The notes under the pieces were generated by a model, which saw only the letters and a program-made list of their open reading frames with translations, searched no databases and was not told where the DNA came from. Positions 26,397-38,310 of a stretch of 64,000 nt of DNA are shown here, piece by piece; the first letter of the stretch is position 1, and the number at the start of each line of letters is the position of its first letter. Position numbers and translations under genes: made by a program. This DNA comes from Onchocerca volvulus. Its lineage: Eukaryota > Nematoda > Chromadorea > Rhabditida > Onchocercidae. Location of the stretch: assembly GCA_000499405.2 (NCBI GenBank), contig HG738139.1, positions 12,822,898 to 12,886,897 on the forward strand, given 5' to 3'.

Positions 26397-27454
26397 GCAT
26401 AGATTATAATTACTTTAACTATTTGAATATCACTGAAAAGATGAGTCTCGACTTGTTATTTTTGATTTTTAATAATAAGAATATTTGTTGGAATTTTGCT
26501 TGATGAGGGATGGAAGTAGAATTGAATCGAAGCGAATACTGCTTGTCAATTAATCGATGAAATTTATGGTCCGGTAGCAGATAATCTTGATTCTTTTTAT
26601 AGTGGGAGCTGCTTTACAATATTCTAGACATTATATATAAGCTTATTTATTAGATCAGAAACATTTACATGTGAATGATTTTACGGTATTTTATTATTAA
26701 AGACAAGCTTGATGATAAGAAATTAAAATGAGAATTAGATAAATGACTCATTACAATAGACATCGCAGCATTTATTTATATTCATCTTAGGTAATGATCA
26801 CTTCACTTTATAGAATATAATACAGTACAAATACTTTGATTATTTAAAAATATGAATCAAAACAATTTCATATTATGAAATCATTCGTTTATACTGAGAT
26901 ATTTACATAATATGAGAGTACCTTGAATATTTAATATATTTCTACAATAAAATATTTCGATTAATGCGACATTCCCAAGTGAAAAAGATTAAAAACTTCA
27001 GCAAAAAAATTCATTTAATTTTAATTTGTTCACTAATATTTCCTATCCATCTCTTTCTATTGGAAATTATGAGAATAGCTACAATTTCTTCAACTAAAAT
27101 TTTTTTTTCCTTTAAAGATTTAAGATATGATGGCAAAAGAATCGGTTGAATTAAATCAAATTCCAATTTAATGGTAACCATAATTCATTTATACCAATAA
27201 GAATCAATTCCCAACGTGTAGCAAATTCCATAAATTCTTCTTATATCATTTTTGTAGTTTTACCAAATTCATTTTCTAATTGTTCCATTAATTCTTCTCC
27301 TTGTTGACTTATTTTTCCCCAAAGAAGTTCCATCTCTGCCAATTAAATACTGGATTAATTGCTTCTTGTTTTTGAGCTAATATCTCCAATTTTATATTCA
27401 TTCAATTTCAAATCTAATTATTGCTCTTTTGAATTCAAAAAATATACATATTTA

Positions 27455-28200
27455 CTAGCTGGCCTCCGCGTTGCCGATCCAGCTATCTATGAAAGTGAAA
27501 CATGTTCGCGTGTCCGGGTCCAGCTAATCTATGTAAATAGAAATGTCAATGTTCGTTTATTCAAAATCTTAAACCTCTATAAGTTTCTGCGTGTTTAAGA
27601 ACACGCACATTATCTTTATTCAAAATCTATGATATCGGAAAGTCCTTAACCTATTGCTTAGAAATTTTGAAACAACGTTGCATTCGAATATGCGCATGCT
27701 TTTAAATATTCATCGATTGATTTGAATTTTTCGTACGAATCAGCAAATGTTTTTGAATAAATAAGGCGAGAAATTAAAGCTTTTCGTTTATTTTTTGCTT
27801 GTGAGAAATGTAATTCGTTAATTTTTTCTAATTTTTGCGGAATGCAACTGCGTCGCGCAAATGTCGAGGTCATGATAGTGTATAATCAAATGTTTCGTTC
27901 AAGCAATTTAAGGACTATCTTTCTGACTTCTAATATTAAATTATGTCTTGGATCGCATGATCTAAATCGCACACTTCTAAAGATTGATCCTGAGCTCTGT
28001 TGATCGTGAATGAAAACGTCTAGCGAATTAGGAATTGCAATCTCTTAAATTGAAATGGCGTATCCATTGGAATCATAAAAATGCGTGGACGGAACTTCGC
28101 AAGTTCTCCACCGATTGTTTTCAAATTTTGACACAACCTTGTATTCGAATAGGCCATCACTTTTATATAGATATGCTTATTTTATATATATATATATTTT
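27455..28200 (-). mobile_element. Helitron 3' remnant with helicase C-terminal fragment
   Basis: On the minus strand, 28110-27880 translates, with a stop, to a segment typical of the end of a Helitron Rep/Helicase protein: RIFMIPMDTPFQFKRLQF, then TINRAQDQSLEVC (family form is near INKAQGQSL). The minus-strand 3' terminus is CTAG followed by T (27455-27458), the usual Helitron end, next to an AGCTGG/CCAGCT stem. The first about 170 bp after this end recur at 48508-48640. A short duplicated segment (27663-27703 and 28123-28165) is also present. The protein fragment at 27658-27873 minus is unassigned. Confidence 0.7.
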
Positions 28201-28204
28201 TTTT

Positions 28205-28512
28205 GACGCCAAGAGTATGAATTGGGAATTTCCTATCAGTTCATTTACTTAGAGTTAACTGCATGATGTTCTTTTCGTGATTTCAAGTGATGCCGAAAAT
28301 TTTTTTTTTTTAAATTTATCTCAGCTCAATCCTGATCAGGTTAATTTCTCGTTAAAATTTTCATCATTAGAAGAAATTCTATAGTATTCATGACTGCTTC
28401 ACTGAAGATTGATTTTCATTATCTGATTTTATTTTTGCTGCTCTATTTTTCCAAATGATAATTAAGTGTAGTTGATAGTAAAAAAGGCGATGATATCACT
28501 CCAAAAGAAACT
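28205..28512 (-). pseudogene. Inverted BEL/Pao pol fragment
   Basis: The reverse complement aligns to 20990-21266 (shared ATCATGCAGTTAA, TTATCTCAGCTCAATC as complement, CTTTTTTACTATCAACTAC). It covers the end of the RT palm segment and the degraded DNA after it. No open frame remains. It sits where the mirror image of the left BEL relic is expected, so it was probably copied as part of the inverted duplication rather than inserted independently. Confidence 0.75.
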
Positions 28513-31020
28513 TACCAGTATTTCATTTTTATTATTAGCACATAATTATTAAACAGTCGGTGAAAACGAAGCTCCATTCAGACATTATCTTAATTATTGC
28601 ATTTCATAATTACATTTTTGCAAACTAAGAAATTGAAAATAAATAAGTGGATTACTTCATGACGCAAACACGGTTTGATTTCATCTTCACTACTGAATTA
28701 TTTTTATGTAAATAGAGTAAAAGAATTTTATTATTTTTCCAGAAGTATCGAATGCACGGAAATTTATTCTAAAATTCTCTGTTTTCTTAGGTAAGAGTCA
28801 CGTTTTACATAATATGAAAATATCTGCATGATTTCACTTCGATGAAGCAATGCTGCCATGCTAGCTTTATTATTAAGATTGTCGGACGGAAGCAGAATTA
28901 TTACCAAAATATACAAAAAAATCATTTGAAATTCTCTAAATTTTTGTGAAAGTTTTCTTGGATCACTTATAGCTTTCCATCATTTAGATAAAGCAATCCG
29001 GAAAGGTAACTTTCGGTTCAGAAAAATGATACTTCTAATTAATTCTAAATCATTTTCATTACGGATGGATCGAGTTTCATGTTGTCTGTTGCAGATAGAA
29101 ATATTGCAATTTCCACGAAAATTGCTATGATCATTGCAAACAATCGTCCTCAAATCTATCGAAAAAGAATCAGTCGTAGGCTAGTTCATTTTTATATAAA
29201 AACTGTTTTGGATATGCGTCACAATTTTCGATGCTTGGGTATTGTTTTATGAAGATCTTTTAAGAAGCCTTTCCAAAAACCTTTCCGAAAGGAAAGTTCT
29301 TTCCAAGGAAATTTTTTGACGGCATTGAATGCTTTCTGTTTTAAATATATAGATTTTTTTTGCAGCGGAAAGAAACATTCAAACATTTTCAAATGGAAGA
29401 GCGATGGCAAGTTGGAATATTTATACTGCGCATCTCAGAAAAATTAACAATTTGTGATATCTACTTCTTATTTTCTCGTGACATTTGCTTTTTAAATTCC
29501 GTCTAGCAGTCAGTATTTAGTTATATTTGCTGATTTCTTTTCTGAATACAATCTGCAGCCCTACATAATATGTATGCATACGAAAATAGCACTAATGACG
29601 ATAATTTGAAGAAGACAAATTCAATAATCAGTTCTCTATTCAATGAATATCAATGACAATGCCAAAGGAAAATCTAGACTATTATTCAGTGCATAACAAT
29701 TCAAATAGATTACATCAAATAGAATATATTAATAGCACTAATCATTAATCTAATTTTTATGCCTTTCTATTTCCTTCCTGCTTTCTTTTATAAGGTTGCA
29801 GGGATTTTTAATTGATTTAAACGGGTGGAAAGTGGATGATATAATATCCAGGCTCCAAAAGTTATAAACTACGCTATAAATTAGGCTGAGGCTTGAATAA
29901 TAAAGAATATTCGGATAATCTTTCTTTCATCTTTTTGGATAGTACTGGTAGATATTTCTTACAGATCGCAATAGCATTCATTTTCCAAATTCAACTTAAA
30001 CGAAAATCATTTCTATCGTTTTCAAAATTAACAAACGATAAATTTGTTCATAAATTTGCATATCATGCTACTTATACGATAAACAGGCATCAGAAATGAA
30101 ATTTTATTTTCATCTGTTTCAGTTTTGATCATTGCCAATTAAATCATTAAAAAATTTTATTCCTCTTCATCATTAACAAATCATAACCACAGGCTTACAG
30201 AAAAGATCTATTAATTTTGTGCATCTTTTATCCGAAATTTCTAACAATAGCGGTCAGACATCCAATTGTTAATTGTCTTTTTAAGTAAACTATTTAAATA
30301 ATTATATTCTAAGATAATTATTGTAGCAGAATATAGTGCAGCGACATCCCAGGCTGAATTGTATTTACAAAAAACTGCTCATTTTTTCTAATAACTATTG
30401 AAAACAATCGATTTATCATAAATGAAAATCAATCAAAAAATGGTGGATGTATCTTTTTGTTTTGGAGCCTTCCAGAAACTATAAATGAAAAAAAACAAAA
30501 TTTGATCCATTTCAATCATGTAAATGTAATTTTATTTTAGAATTTCCGTCTCATTTATTTTATAAAGCAAAGCCTTTCTCTTGAAATAATATAAATAATC
30601 ACTGAAACAAAACACATATTAAAATCAAAGTATCGAGAAAGAATCGCAGAGTTATCAACAAAATTACTTGATGTTTAATCGATTGTATGATATATCGATT
30701 ATACTGCGCCATTTTTAATGAATAAATCACCAAAAATTTCAAAGTAAACTAAAATTTTATGCCAGATTAGCAATGATCTATCTGCAATAAGTTTTAATGT
30801 TAGACAGTGACCTTGACCAAGAAGCATTATCAAATTTTTTTGAGTAAGGAAGTACCAGAATTTGAATTTTGTATAACTTTGAGAATTTCAGCTTCGTAAT
30901 TATAACGAAATCAATCAAACCTAAATGTTGTAGTGTGTATGGAAAGTTAGCTGAATCAAAATCAATGAATAATTGATGCTACAGTAGTCATTCATTTCGT
31001 ATTCATAATTTTATATGATA
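28513..31020. other. Intergenic DNA without recognised features
   Basis: About 2.5 kb of A+T-rich sequence. Open frames at 29219-29410 minus and 29893-30099 plus are short, with no splice-consistent extension or domain. Confidence 0.55.
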
Positions 31021-31029
31021 ATTTTAAAC

Positions 31030-31240
31030 AATTGCACGTTTGATATTGTCATGAAACCGTTTCGAGAAAAATTAAATTGAAGGCAGGTAATATGCCATCA
31101 TTAAAAGTCACGTAGGAAATAATGAGAATATTTGTGAAATTTTGGTTTCTTTGCTTATAAGATTGATAGTAAATTGCAAGAAAGTTACAAATTAAAACAG
31201 ATAATTTCAACTTTCATTGCTTTCGCTTTGTATCCTGTAA
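31030..31240 (-). pseudogene. Relic of serpentine receptor exon 5 (minus)
   Basis: Read on the plus strand, the order of blocks (TTGCACGTTT, GGCAGGTAATATG for the GGCAAAATGG of receptor A, AATATTTGTGAAATT, GCTTTTTTGCC-like) follows 18570-18740, the TM6-TM7 exon of receptor A. The frame is broken by stops and indels. This is a dead gene fragment. Confidence 0.6.
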
Positions 31241-31589
31241 GCATTTTGAATGAGAGCTTTACACGAAGCGAAATTCGCAATGTATAATTTGATGCGTCAG
31301 AAATGGAAGAGCATTTTGAAGTTGGCAAAATAAGCGGTAACATCACGTTGTTTTGTTCTCCGTGATTGTATAATTTAACACTAACTGTGCTTATTCATGA
31401 TAAAAAAAACTTCTTTTTTTGAGCCTTTTTAAAACATTTTCAGAAACTTTTGTAATTTGTGAAATTTTTTGCAATTTTTTGGTTTTTTATTTCATTAATT
31501 CTCAAACAAAATAATCACAGTTAGCCATTTCAAAAATATTTGTAGTGTATGGAGCCAAGGAAAGGATAAGAACTGGAAATATGAGTGAT

Positions 31590-31800
31590 CGATGTTAATT
31601 CAAGCAGTAATGATTTGTGATGCAGTAGAAATTCAAATTATCTATTCCTAGTTTTGGTCATCATTTATAATTAAAATAGCCAGCAAAGAAGCAGAAATTC
31701 CGGTAAACATTTTCGTCAATTGTTACGTCATTTTCAGTAATTGCCATATTGTCTACCGTCAATTTAATTCTCGTCAAATGATTTCGTGACAATGGCAAAT
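31590..31800 (+). pseudogene. Relic of serpentine receptor exon 5 (plus)
   Basis: The plus-strand translation gives MLIQAVMICDAVEIQII, then stops, then ASKEAEIPVNIFVNCYVIFS. Receptor A has MLIQAAIICGAIEIQIL and KEAAIPVNIFINCYVIFN at the same places. Stops interrupt it. It faces away from the minus-strand exon-5 relic at 31030-31240, so two receptor copies in opposite orientation have decayed here. Confidence 0.75.
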
Positions 31801-31828
31801 AAGCAACTGTGGAATTGTTATCAATATT

Positions 31829-32140
31829 ATGAGTACGAAAAGGATAAGTACTGCGGTATCAACGAATTCAGTAACTTTGATTGAAGTTCCAAGGGCATAT
31901 AGTTCAAAATATGTTTCAGTTGTACTGTTTTCTTTTCTTTTGCGAAAATTGTACAACATTGTACTTTGCGATTCTATTCTATTGCAGACGAGATTGTTTT
32001 TACAACTTGTCCACTCATTCTTTCGCATCTCAGATTATTGTTTGTGAAGTTTTGAACTTTACCTCTCAGTTGGCAATTGCCTTGCATGAATTACTAAAAA
32101 ACAAAAACGGTTTTGGTGGCAGGTTTTTTTTTATATCGCT
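31829..32140 (+). pseudogene. Relic of serpentine receptor exon 1
   Basis: Two frames are needed. The first gives SKYVSVVLFSFLL (receptor A: KRYVAIILFSLLL) and the second THSFASQIIVCEVLNFTSQ (receptor A: SRAFICISSQLIICTFLNF). A frameshift in or near TM1 and the lack of a clear signal peptide make this a pseudogene. Confidence 0.75.
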
Positions 32141-32179
32141 CGCATATCTTTCATTTGTCATCATTCATTAAGAAAACGA

Positions 32180-33129
32180 TATGAAGAGAAAGAAGGAATT
32201 TTGTACTGGAAATATTGATTTAGTGCATTTAATTTAAAATCACGGTTATTTTCAGATATCCATATCAGTTGTCTTCGATACATTTTTTTCAAATTTTCAA
32301 AAATGCCACGGTTGCTTTACAAAAATCTGTCAACATCGAACTTTGCATTTTTGCAAAATGAATAATTTTTTCAAAAAAAAATGTTGTTTTGGAGATAGGA
32401 AAATTGATGATGAAAGTCTCTGACCATTATTATTTAAAATTTTGAAAAATAAGTTTGCAAACTCAATGGACTTTTTATGCACACTTCAGTTTTATTCAAT
32501 TAGCGTTAAAGTTTATAGAGTTATGCTCAGAAGTTTTCTGGATAACTCGCTTATTCTATCAGTAATATGGAATGAAAATTAATGCGAACATTTGTTATAT
32601 GTCTGTTTAAAAATAATTTTTGTTTGAATTTCGAAAAATAAATGTCATTTTAATGTGTGAAAAATACTAATTGGCATCATCAAAGAGGACGAGAGAAGTA
32701 AGATTTGACATACTCAGAATTGGGATGGATTATAAAAAAAAACTCGAAACAAAACAGCTTTTCTCATTAATAAGAATAAATAAGACGCGCACTTTCCGGC
32801 CTGCCAGACTTATTAAATTTTGACGCAGCTTTATAAAAGAAAGCAGAAAATCAAAAGGTATAAAAATCAGAAATAATAATCATTGCTATTAATATTTCCA
32901 TTTGAACTTAAGCTAATTGTTCGAGTTATAATTTCATGAATTTTTATGCATCATGTGAAATACTATTCGATTCGATTGTTTTCTAGAATCAAATTCAGTC
33001 CTAAAATCATTAGATCGTATTTATGCAAGATCAGAGCACACAATAAATACTCCTCAATATTGGCTATTAGAAGGAATTAAAATAAAAACAACGAAAGAAT
33101 AGGAAATAAATATCACAGATTGTCAATCC

Positions 33130-33166
<37 letters not shown>

Positions 33167-33870
33167 GTAGTATTCATATGATCTATGGTATCTATATATG
33201 AAATGTAGTATTAATGTGATCTGTGACATCTATTTTCTATTCTTTGGAAATTTTTTGCTGTTAAAATTTGATCCCAGAATTTTAGAATCCAAATTCGCAA
33301 AAACCTTATCTCTGTTATGGACTCTATTGTAGATGTTGTCAGTCCATAGTCTTTTACACAGCATCGAACACTGGATGAAAGTTTGCTCAATAATACTGTA
33401 ATAGGTCGTTTTTGACATATTATTATATTATTCCTGATATAATTTTCAAACTGTTATAAGAGTAATACAAGTGTGTTTGATATAAGAAACGAGCATTATA
33501 CAACTTAGAATTTGTAGCAGTTATATTACTTAACGTATTTATTCCATAAAATTGAATCAACATATTTGATTTTCAATCTCGCAATACTTGATTTTATTGG
33601 TGACCAATTCCTTTAGCATAAGAAAGGAAATTCGTGAAAAATTCCATTACCATATCAACTTTTTTTTTTTTTTTTTGCATTAATTATATCAGATTTAGAA
33701 CTGTTAAAATCAAATAAATTCAAAGAATCAGAAATATGATGTGAAATTCGATAAGAAGTAAAATTCAGCAAAAATATCACCGTCTTTTTGTACAGTCTTC
33801 GTGGAATACAATAGTATCAGATTCTTTCTTTGGGATATTCAAAAGGATTATTAATGTGCAAGCATTTCAG
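32180..33870. other. Spacer between receptor relics
   Basis: No gene is supported. It contains a 33-bp A tract (33133-33165) and a short open frame (33230-33418 minus) with no recognisable features. Confidence 0.5.
33133..33165. repeat. Poly(A) tract
   Basis: An uninterrupted run of 33 A on the plus strand, possibly a retroposition tail or simple slippage. Confidence 0.9.
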
Positions 33871-34029
33871 TACATCAAGTGACATGGGTATCATTTCTGA
33901 AAACTTTCTCTTTCACATTTCTGCTAACGCCGAATCGCTTTGCGACGTTAATTTTGCAAAATAATGAAGCTTTTTTCGAGTCAGTAAGATTGTATTTTCT
34001 ATCAGATTTGGTATGGTTGTCAGTTTTCG
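33871..34029 (+). pseudogene. Serpentine receptor exon 2 relic, frame intact
   Basis: It lies between an acceptor (GCATTTCAG, 33862-33870) and a donor (GTATGG at 34030). The 159 nt stay open and give HQVTWVSF, then TFLLTPNRFATLIL and AFFESVRLYFLSDLVWLSVFG. Intact receptors have a 189-nt exon 2, so 30 nt (ten codons around the start of TM3) are missing in frame. No matching exons 3-5 follow downstream on this strand and the exon 1 relic 1.7 kb upstream is frameshifted, so it is counted as a pseudogene. Confidence 0.75.
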
Positions 34030-34859
34030 GTATGGTTTTTTGTATTTTTCAAACATTGAATGTAATAATTGTTATAGTTTTGCATGTTCCTGAAAACAAG
34101 TCGAAAAAAAAAAAAGATTCCGGGAAATAACGCAAGTCCCGGTGAAAAATAATGAAAAATAACTTAGATATCTACTGTGAGAAAAACTCAATATCTACTC
34201 ACATTGTTATTTTGGAAATACACTTATGTGAAAATTTTATAAAAAATAGCTTTTGCTTTCACAAATAGCATATGAAATAGTATAGCATTTTGATGAAAAT
34301 CGATGTGAACACTTTCTGCCATGACATCTAATTGTATTAGATTTTATTAGAGATATTATGAAGAAATATTGCACACTGATATGAATATTATTGTTAAATG
34401 AGAAGAGTTGGTGTGTAGAAGCAGAATGTTTTGTAAGTGGAAAAATTTTATTAAAAGCCGAGAATGGCAATAAATGCAATGCTTTTAAATAAAAGAATCT
34501 TTCGAAACTCAATAAGCGATAGCAATTTTCAAGCAACAATTTGAAAAACTCGTCCGTTTGCTAAATTCAAATCAATTTCCCATGTAAAATAATTGTATTC
34601 ATTATTTGCTTGTAAATTTAATGTATATATTATTATTAGAATATTCTGGTCATGCTAAATTAGTGGACGAAAAAAGAAAACAAGTTGACAATTCAAGACC
34701 CTCAGATTATTCCGGGAGTTAATATAAAAAGCTAGGACGAGTAAATCTGTTATCATATGCGAATTTCTTTTTTTTTTAAAATGCGGCACTGAAAATTCTA
34801 ATATAACCAAATTTAGTTTTTGATTAATCTACAATAAAATCGAATCATTTACTTAACGA

Positions 34860-36802
34860 CTACTTCATTTGAACTCGAACAGTAATTTTTTCGATTGAAA
34901 ATCTCAAACGAAGACGCAAAAATTGATGCTTTACAATGTTACGAGCTTGTTTGTCGTAAATGAAATAGATTGTTGGGAGTAGCATACGATACAAAATGGT
35001 GCAGCAATTCACAAAAATACCTAATGGTATATTGGCTTTCTGGCCAAAAATTTTTAGCACAGCCCATGGCAAAAAATTGTAAATAAGAATTGAGATTTCT
35101 GTTGCGCCGCAAATTATTGCTGCCTGAATTAACATAATCCGCTCATAATTTCCAGTGCTCACTGTATATGGCACATGTCCGCCATACATCTTTGGAGTTT
35201 CTAAATATACTTATTTAACAAAGAAAGAAAATAAGACGAAATAATAAAAATTAAAAAAAAGTCGATATGTTCGAAAAGAAAATTATTGAAAGGGATTCTC
35301 AGGCAACATAAAAAATAATTTATATCTTCGTTTTGTTTTTCTTAATACGGAAAGGAAGAATTCAGTGGAACCAACTTTGTATTTGATTGATATCCAAAAT
35401 GGAACGACGTTTTCGTTGGATGTTATAGAATATCATGATGTACATAACGAATATAGCAACAGGCAAAACTATCGTCCACACATAAAGGAAGCTGAATGAT
35501 TAATTAGAAGTTATCTAACGTTCAGTGAAAAACTGGAAAAGTATTGCTGCTTTAGCATTATTTTGAGACATCTTTACGAAGCAGTACAATGTAGAAATTG
35601 AATTAAATCCTTACAGTTTGATTTATTTCTAGCTTGAATGTTAATATTCATAAAAATTCAAAATGACGCTCAAATGCTACCTCAAAAAAATATTCGTGCT
35701 TTCTATTGGCTGCTTCGTACAATTTCTTTTCCATCGCAAGGATGAGACATGGTACCTTGTGGTGCAATAATGAAATTCCACGGTTGTAATAACTGAAAGT
35801 TTTATTTTTTTACATAAAAAGAAGTTAATGAAGTGACATCTGAGATCAGTCATTTTATATACAATGGAATTGATCGAATTATCATTTGAAATATCATTCC
35901 GAATCTTTAATTGGATGAAATCATAGTAAACGATAAGAATGTTGCTCTTTAAAATATCACTTATTTTATTCATTGTTTGAGAAATACAATGGACCAACCG
36001 AAAACTGACAACCACACCAAACCGAGTAGAAAATACAATCTTACTGATTCGAAAAAAGCATTGTGTTTTGGAAAAATTAGCGTCACATAACGATTCAGCG
36101 TGAGCAAAAATATGAAATGTAACGTAGAAAAAATCGCAAAAATTCTCAGAAATGGGAATACATGCGTAACCCACATCGTTTGATGTCCTAAAATGTATGC
36201 AAATTAATTGAATCGAATGACAAACTTTGCCAAAGAAAAGCCTTTCATATTTCCACACAGAATTTTTTTTTTCGCATTTTTTACACAATCTTTCATATTT
36301 ATATTTCTAATTTTTCAGATTTATCTAATGTTGATGAAATTGATGAAAATCGAACTATTTATTTCAAGTTTGATATGATCAATGCGAGGAATTTCTGGCA
36401 AGCATTGTCAATAGCAGCAATTACATCGAGATTGAAAATTAGATTTGTTTGCGTAATTTTACGGAATGACTAACCTTCAGAAGTGCTTTTGTTTCGTAAT
36501 ATTTCAGGTAAAATATCGGCCGTTTGTACAAGAAAAATGACGAAATTAGAAATGATCAGTTGCAATGAGATGAGAATGAATGCATGACTGTAAACATTCC
36601 CCCGAACAAAGAGTACGATCATCATCAGCAAATTGCTAATAATACCACAAAGCAGAAGTACGGTATAAAGTATAAATGCCACATATTTTGTGCTCGTATG
36701 ATGCTCGTCCTTTGTGTCAAACACACTTGTCGTATTACTGTTATGACAGTTTGAAGCTAATATTAAGAATACTATGATAATATAACAAGAACGAGCTGCC
36801 AT
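34860..36802 (-). CDS. Nematode serpentine (7TM) chemoreceptor-like GPCR, copy B
   Basis: Five exons: 36802-36475, 36187-35999, 35792-35681, 35491-35376, 35200-34860 (TAA), 361 residues. The start MAARSCYIIIVFLILAS is chosen because it matches the MARSNYIIVLFLIVS start of receptor A; the same frame stays open upstream to 37081 but without similarity. A signal peptide and TM1-TM2 are in exon 1, TM3-TM4 in exon 2 (LLTLNRYVTLIF, then LVWLSVFG), a loop with EFHYC in exon 3, TM5 (TIVLPVAIFVMYIMIF) in exon 4, and TM6-TM7 (ERIMLIQAAIICGA) with a basic tail in exon 5. Exons 2-4 have the same lengths and phases as in receptor A, so the two are tandem-type duplicates in the same orientation, 14 kb apart. 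Likely a plasma-membrane sensory receptor; ligand unknown. Confidence 0.85.
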
Positions 36803-38310
36803 AATATTACCGGTGAACTTTCCTTCAGTGTTCAAAATTATATAAAAGAGTGTGAAATGACTAAAATTTTCAATATCTGCAACAAAAGTATTGCCAGATT
36901 TCGCAAATTTAGATTTCAAAATGGTAATTGCAGTTGATGGAAAGAAATGCATTGATATTTGAGAAATTAAAGTTTGACTCCGAAATTGAACTTCAATTTT
37001 TTGTAAAATTGTATAGGAATTGCTATTATCGACATTTATGATTTTTCCAGTGTAAGATATACTGAACTCCCATATTAGCATAATTTCGCATAATAATTTC
37101 TATGCGATCTTTTTGATTCGTATGGAAATTCTCGTACTCAGTTAAGTATTTCAGTGCAAAACAAATCAAATGAATCATCTGTCTGTTAATTTCGTATCAT
37201 TCATTACAGTAAATCATTTGCAATAATATTCATTAGAAGCTTGGCATAATTACCATCATGGCAATGCTAGCATGGACATCCTGAATGTTTCCGTTTTAGG
37301 CATACCTTTTAGAGTTTGGTTTTAATGAGAAAATTTTAGAATTTTTAAGGAAAAACTAAAACTTCAAAAAAGTCAGATTTGATTCAAATTTTTCAGCATA
37401 AGACAATTTTCTGCAAAAAATTGTCTCCTTGACATAAATGAATAGTTCATAAACTTGAAGTTATGTTTTTTCATCAGAATCATAAAGCGATTGAAATAGT
37501 GGCGAAGAAAATGAGAGTAAAGAAGATTAGGTACGAATCAATTCATAGTACGTAAATTCTCGAGAATAATATTCATTATTCATGAAAATTTAGCTGTAGC
37601 TGTAGCTGTGGTTTATCGTTCGGAAAGGTTTCTGGCGAATCAATTATTCACCAGCAAACAATATAAATCTTAGTCCCAACACTGATTACAAATATAACAT
37701 TACAATGACATTTTAAATTTGTTACAATCATTTTTTAACTCTTTACAATTCATATTACTGACATCTTATGTGTCGGGTTGTGAATTTCTTCCAGACCAAC
37801 AAAAAGTCAAAATTTTGATAAAATTATACTGTCTTCAACATTTGCTTTTCATTTGTGGACAAATTTTATGAAACAAATCTCAAATTTTTCCATCTCATCT
37901 CCAATACATGGTATTGATGTTAACTCGACTTTTCATTACTACTCTGATTATTTCACAGCTATTCTCATACTATAGACATTTTCTATAGCTTACATTTGTC
38001 GATTTATCTATTTGGGATTAAACAATGCGCAAACCTTGGAGTCTTAATTGAAAGATTGGGAATTACGCAAATTACGCTTATCAACTCAATCAATCTCATT
38101 AAGTTTTGTAAGTTGCGCAAATATTTGGCCACTAAAACACCAAAACTGAAAACAAGCATAGATAATACTGAAAAACATCATAATTTTTTATATTTACCAA
38201 TTCTTCATTCATCAACTGAATTAAAAAGTTTACAATTAGCTTTCTAAGTGGTAGAAAAAAAATTCAGAATAGAAATAGCAAAACAAATGAGTTATGTAAA
38301 CAGTATTAGA
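36803..38310. other. Upstream region of receptor B and intergenic DNA
   Basis: The promoter of receptor B should lie here. The open frame at 37996-38247 plus has no recognised domain. Nothing else is supported. Confidence 0.5.

Larger units (their letters stand above)
24600..27454. repeat. Right arm of the palindrome, interrupted by a solo LTR
   Basis: The reverse complement of 22450-24290, split at 25517/26397 by an LTR insertion. The central unpaired spacer is about 24290-24600, so the arms fold on a loop of about 300 bp. The arm ends exactly where the Helitron 3' terminus begins (27455). Beyond it the mirror continues in part: the BEL fragment at 28205-28512 mirrors 20990-21266. Confidence 0.85.

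Noticed and set aside
31774..32028. 84-codon minus frame opposite the receptor exon-1 relic
   Set aside because: Shadow of the plus-strand pseudogene; no independent similarity.
36803..37081. In-frame N-terminal extension of receptor B
   Set aside because: It has no counterpart in receptor A and precedes a good signal peptide; the internal ATG at 36802 is preferred.
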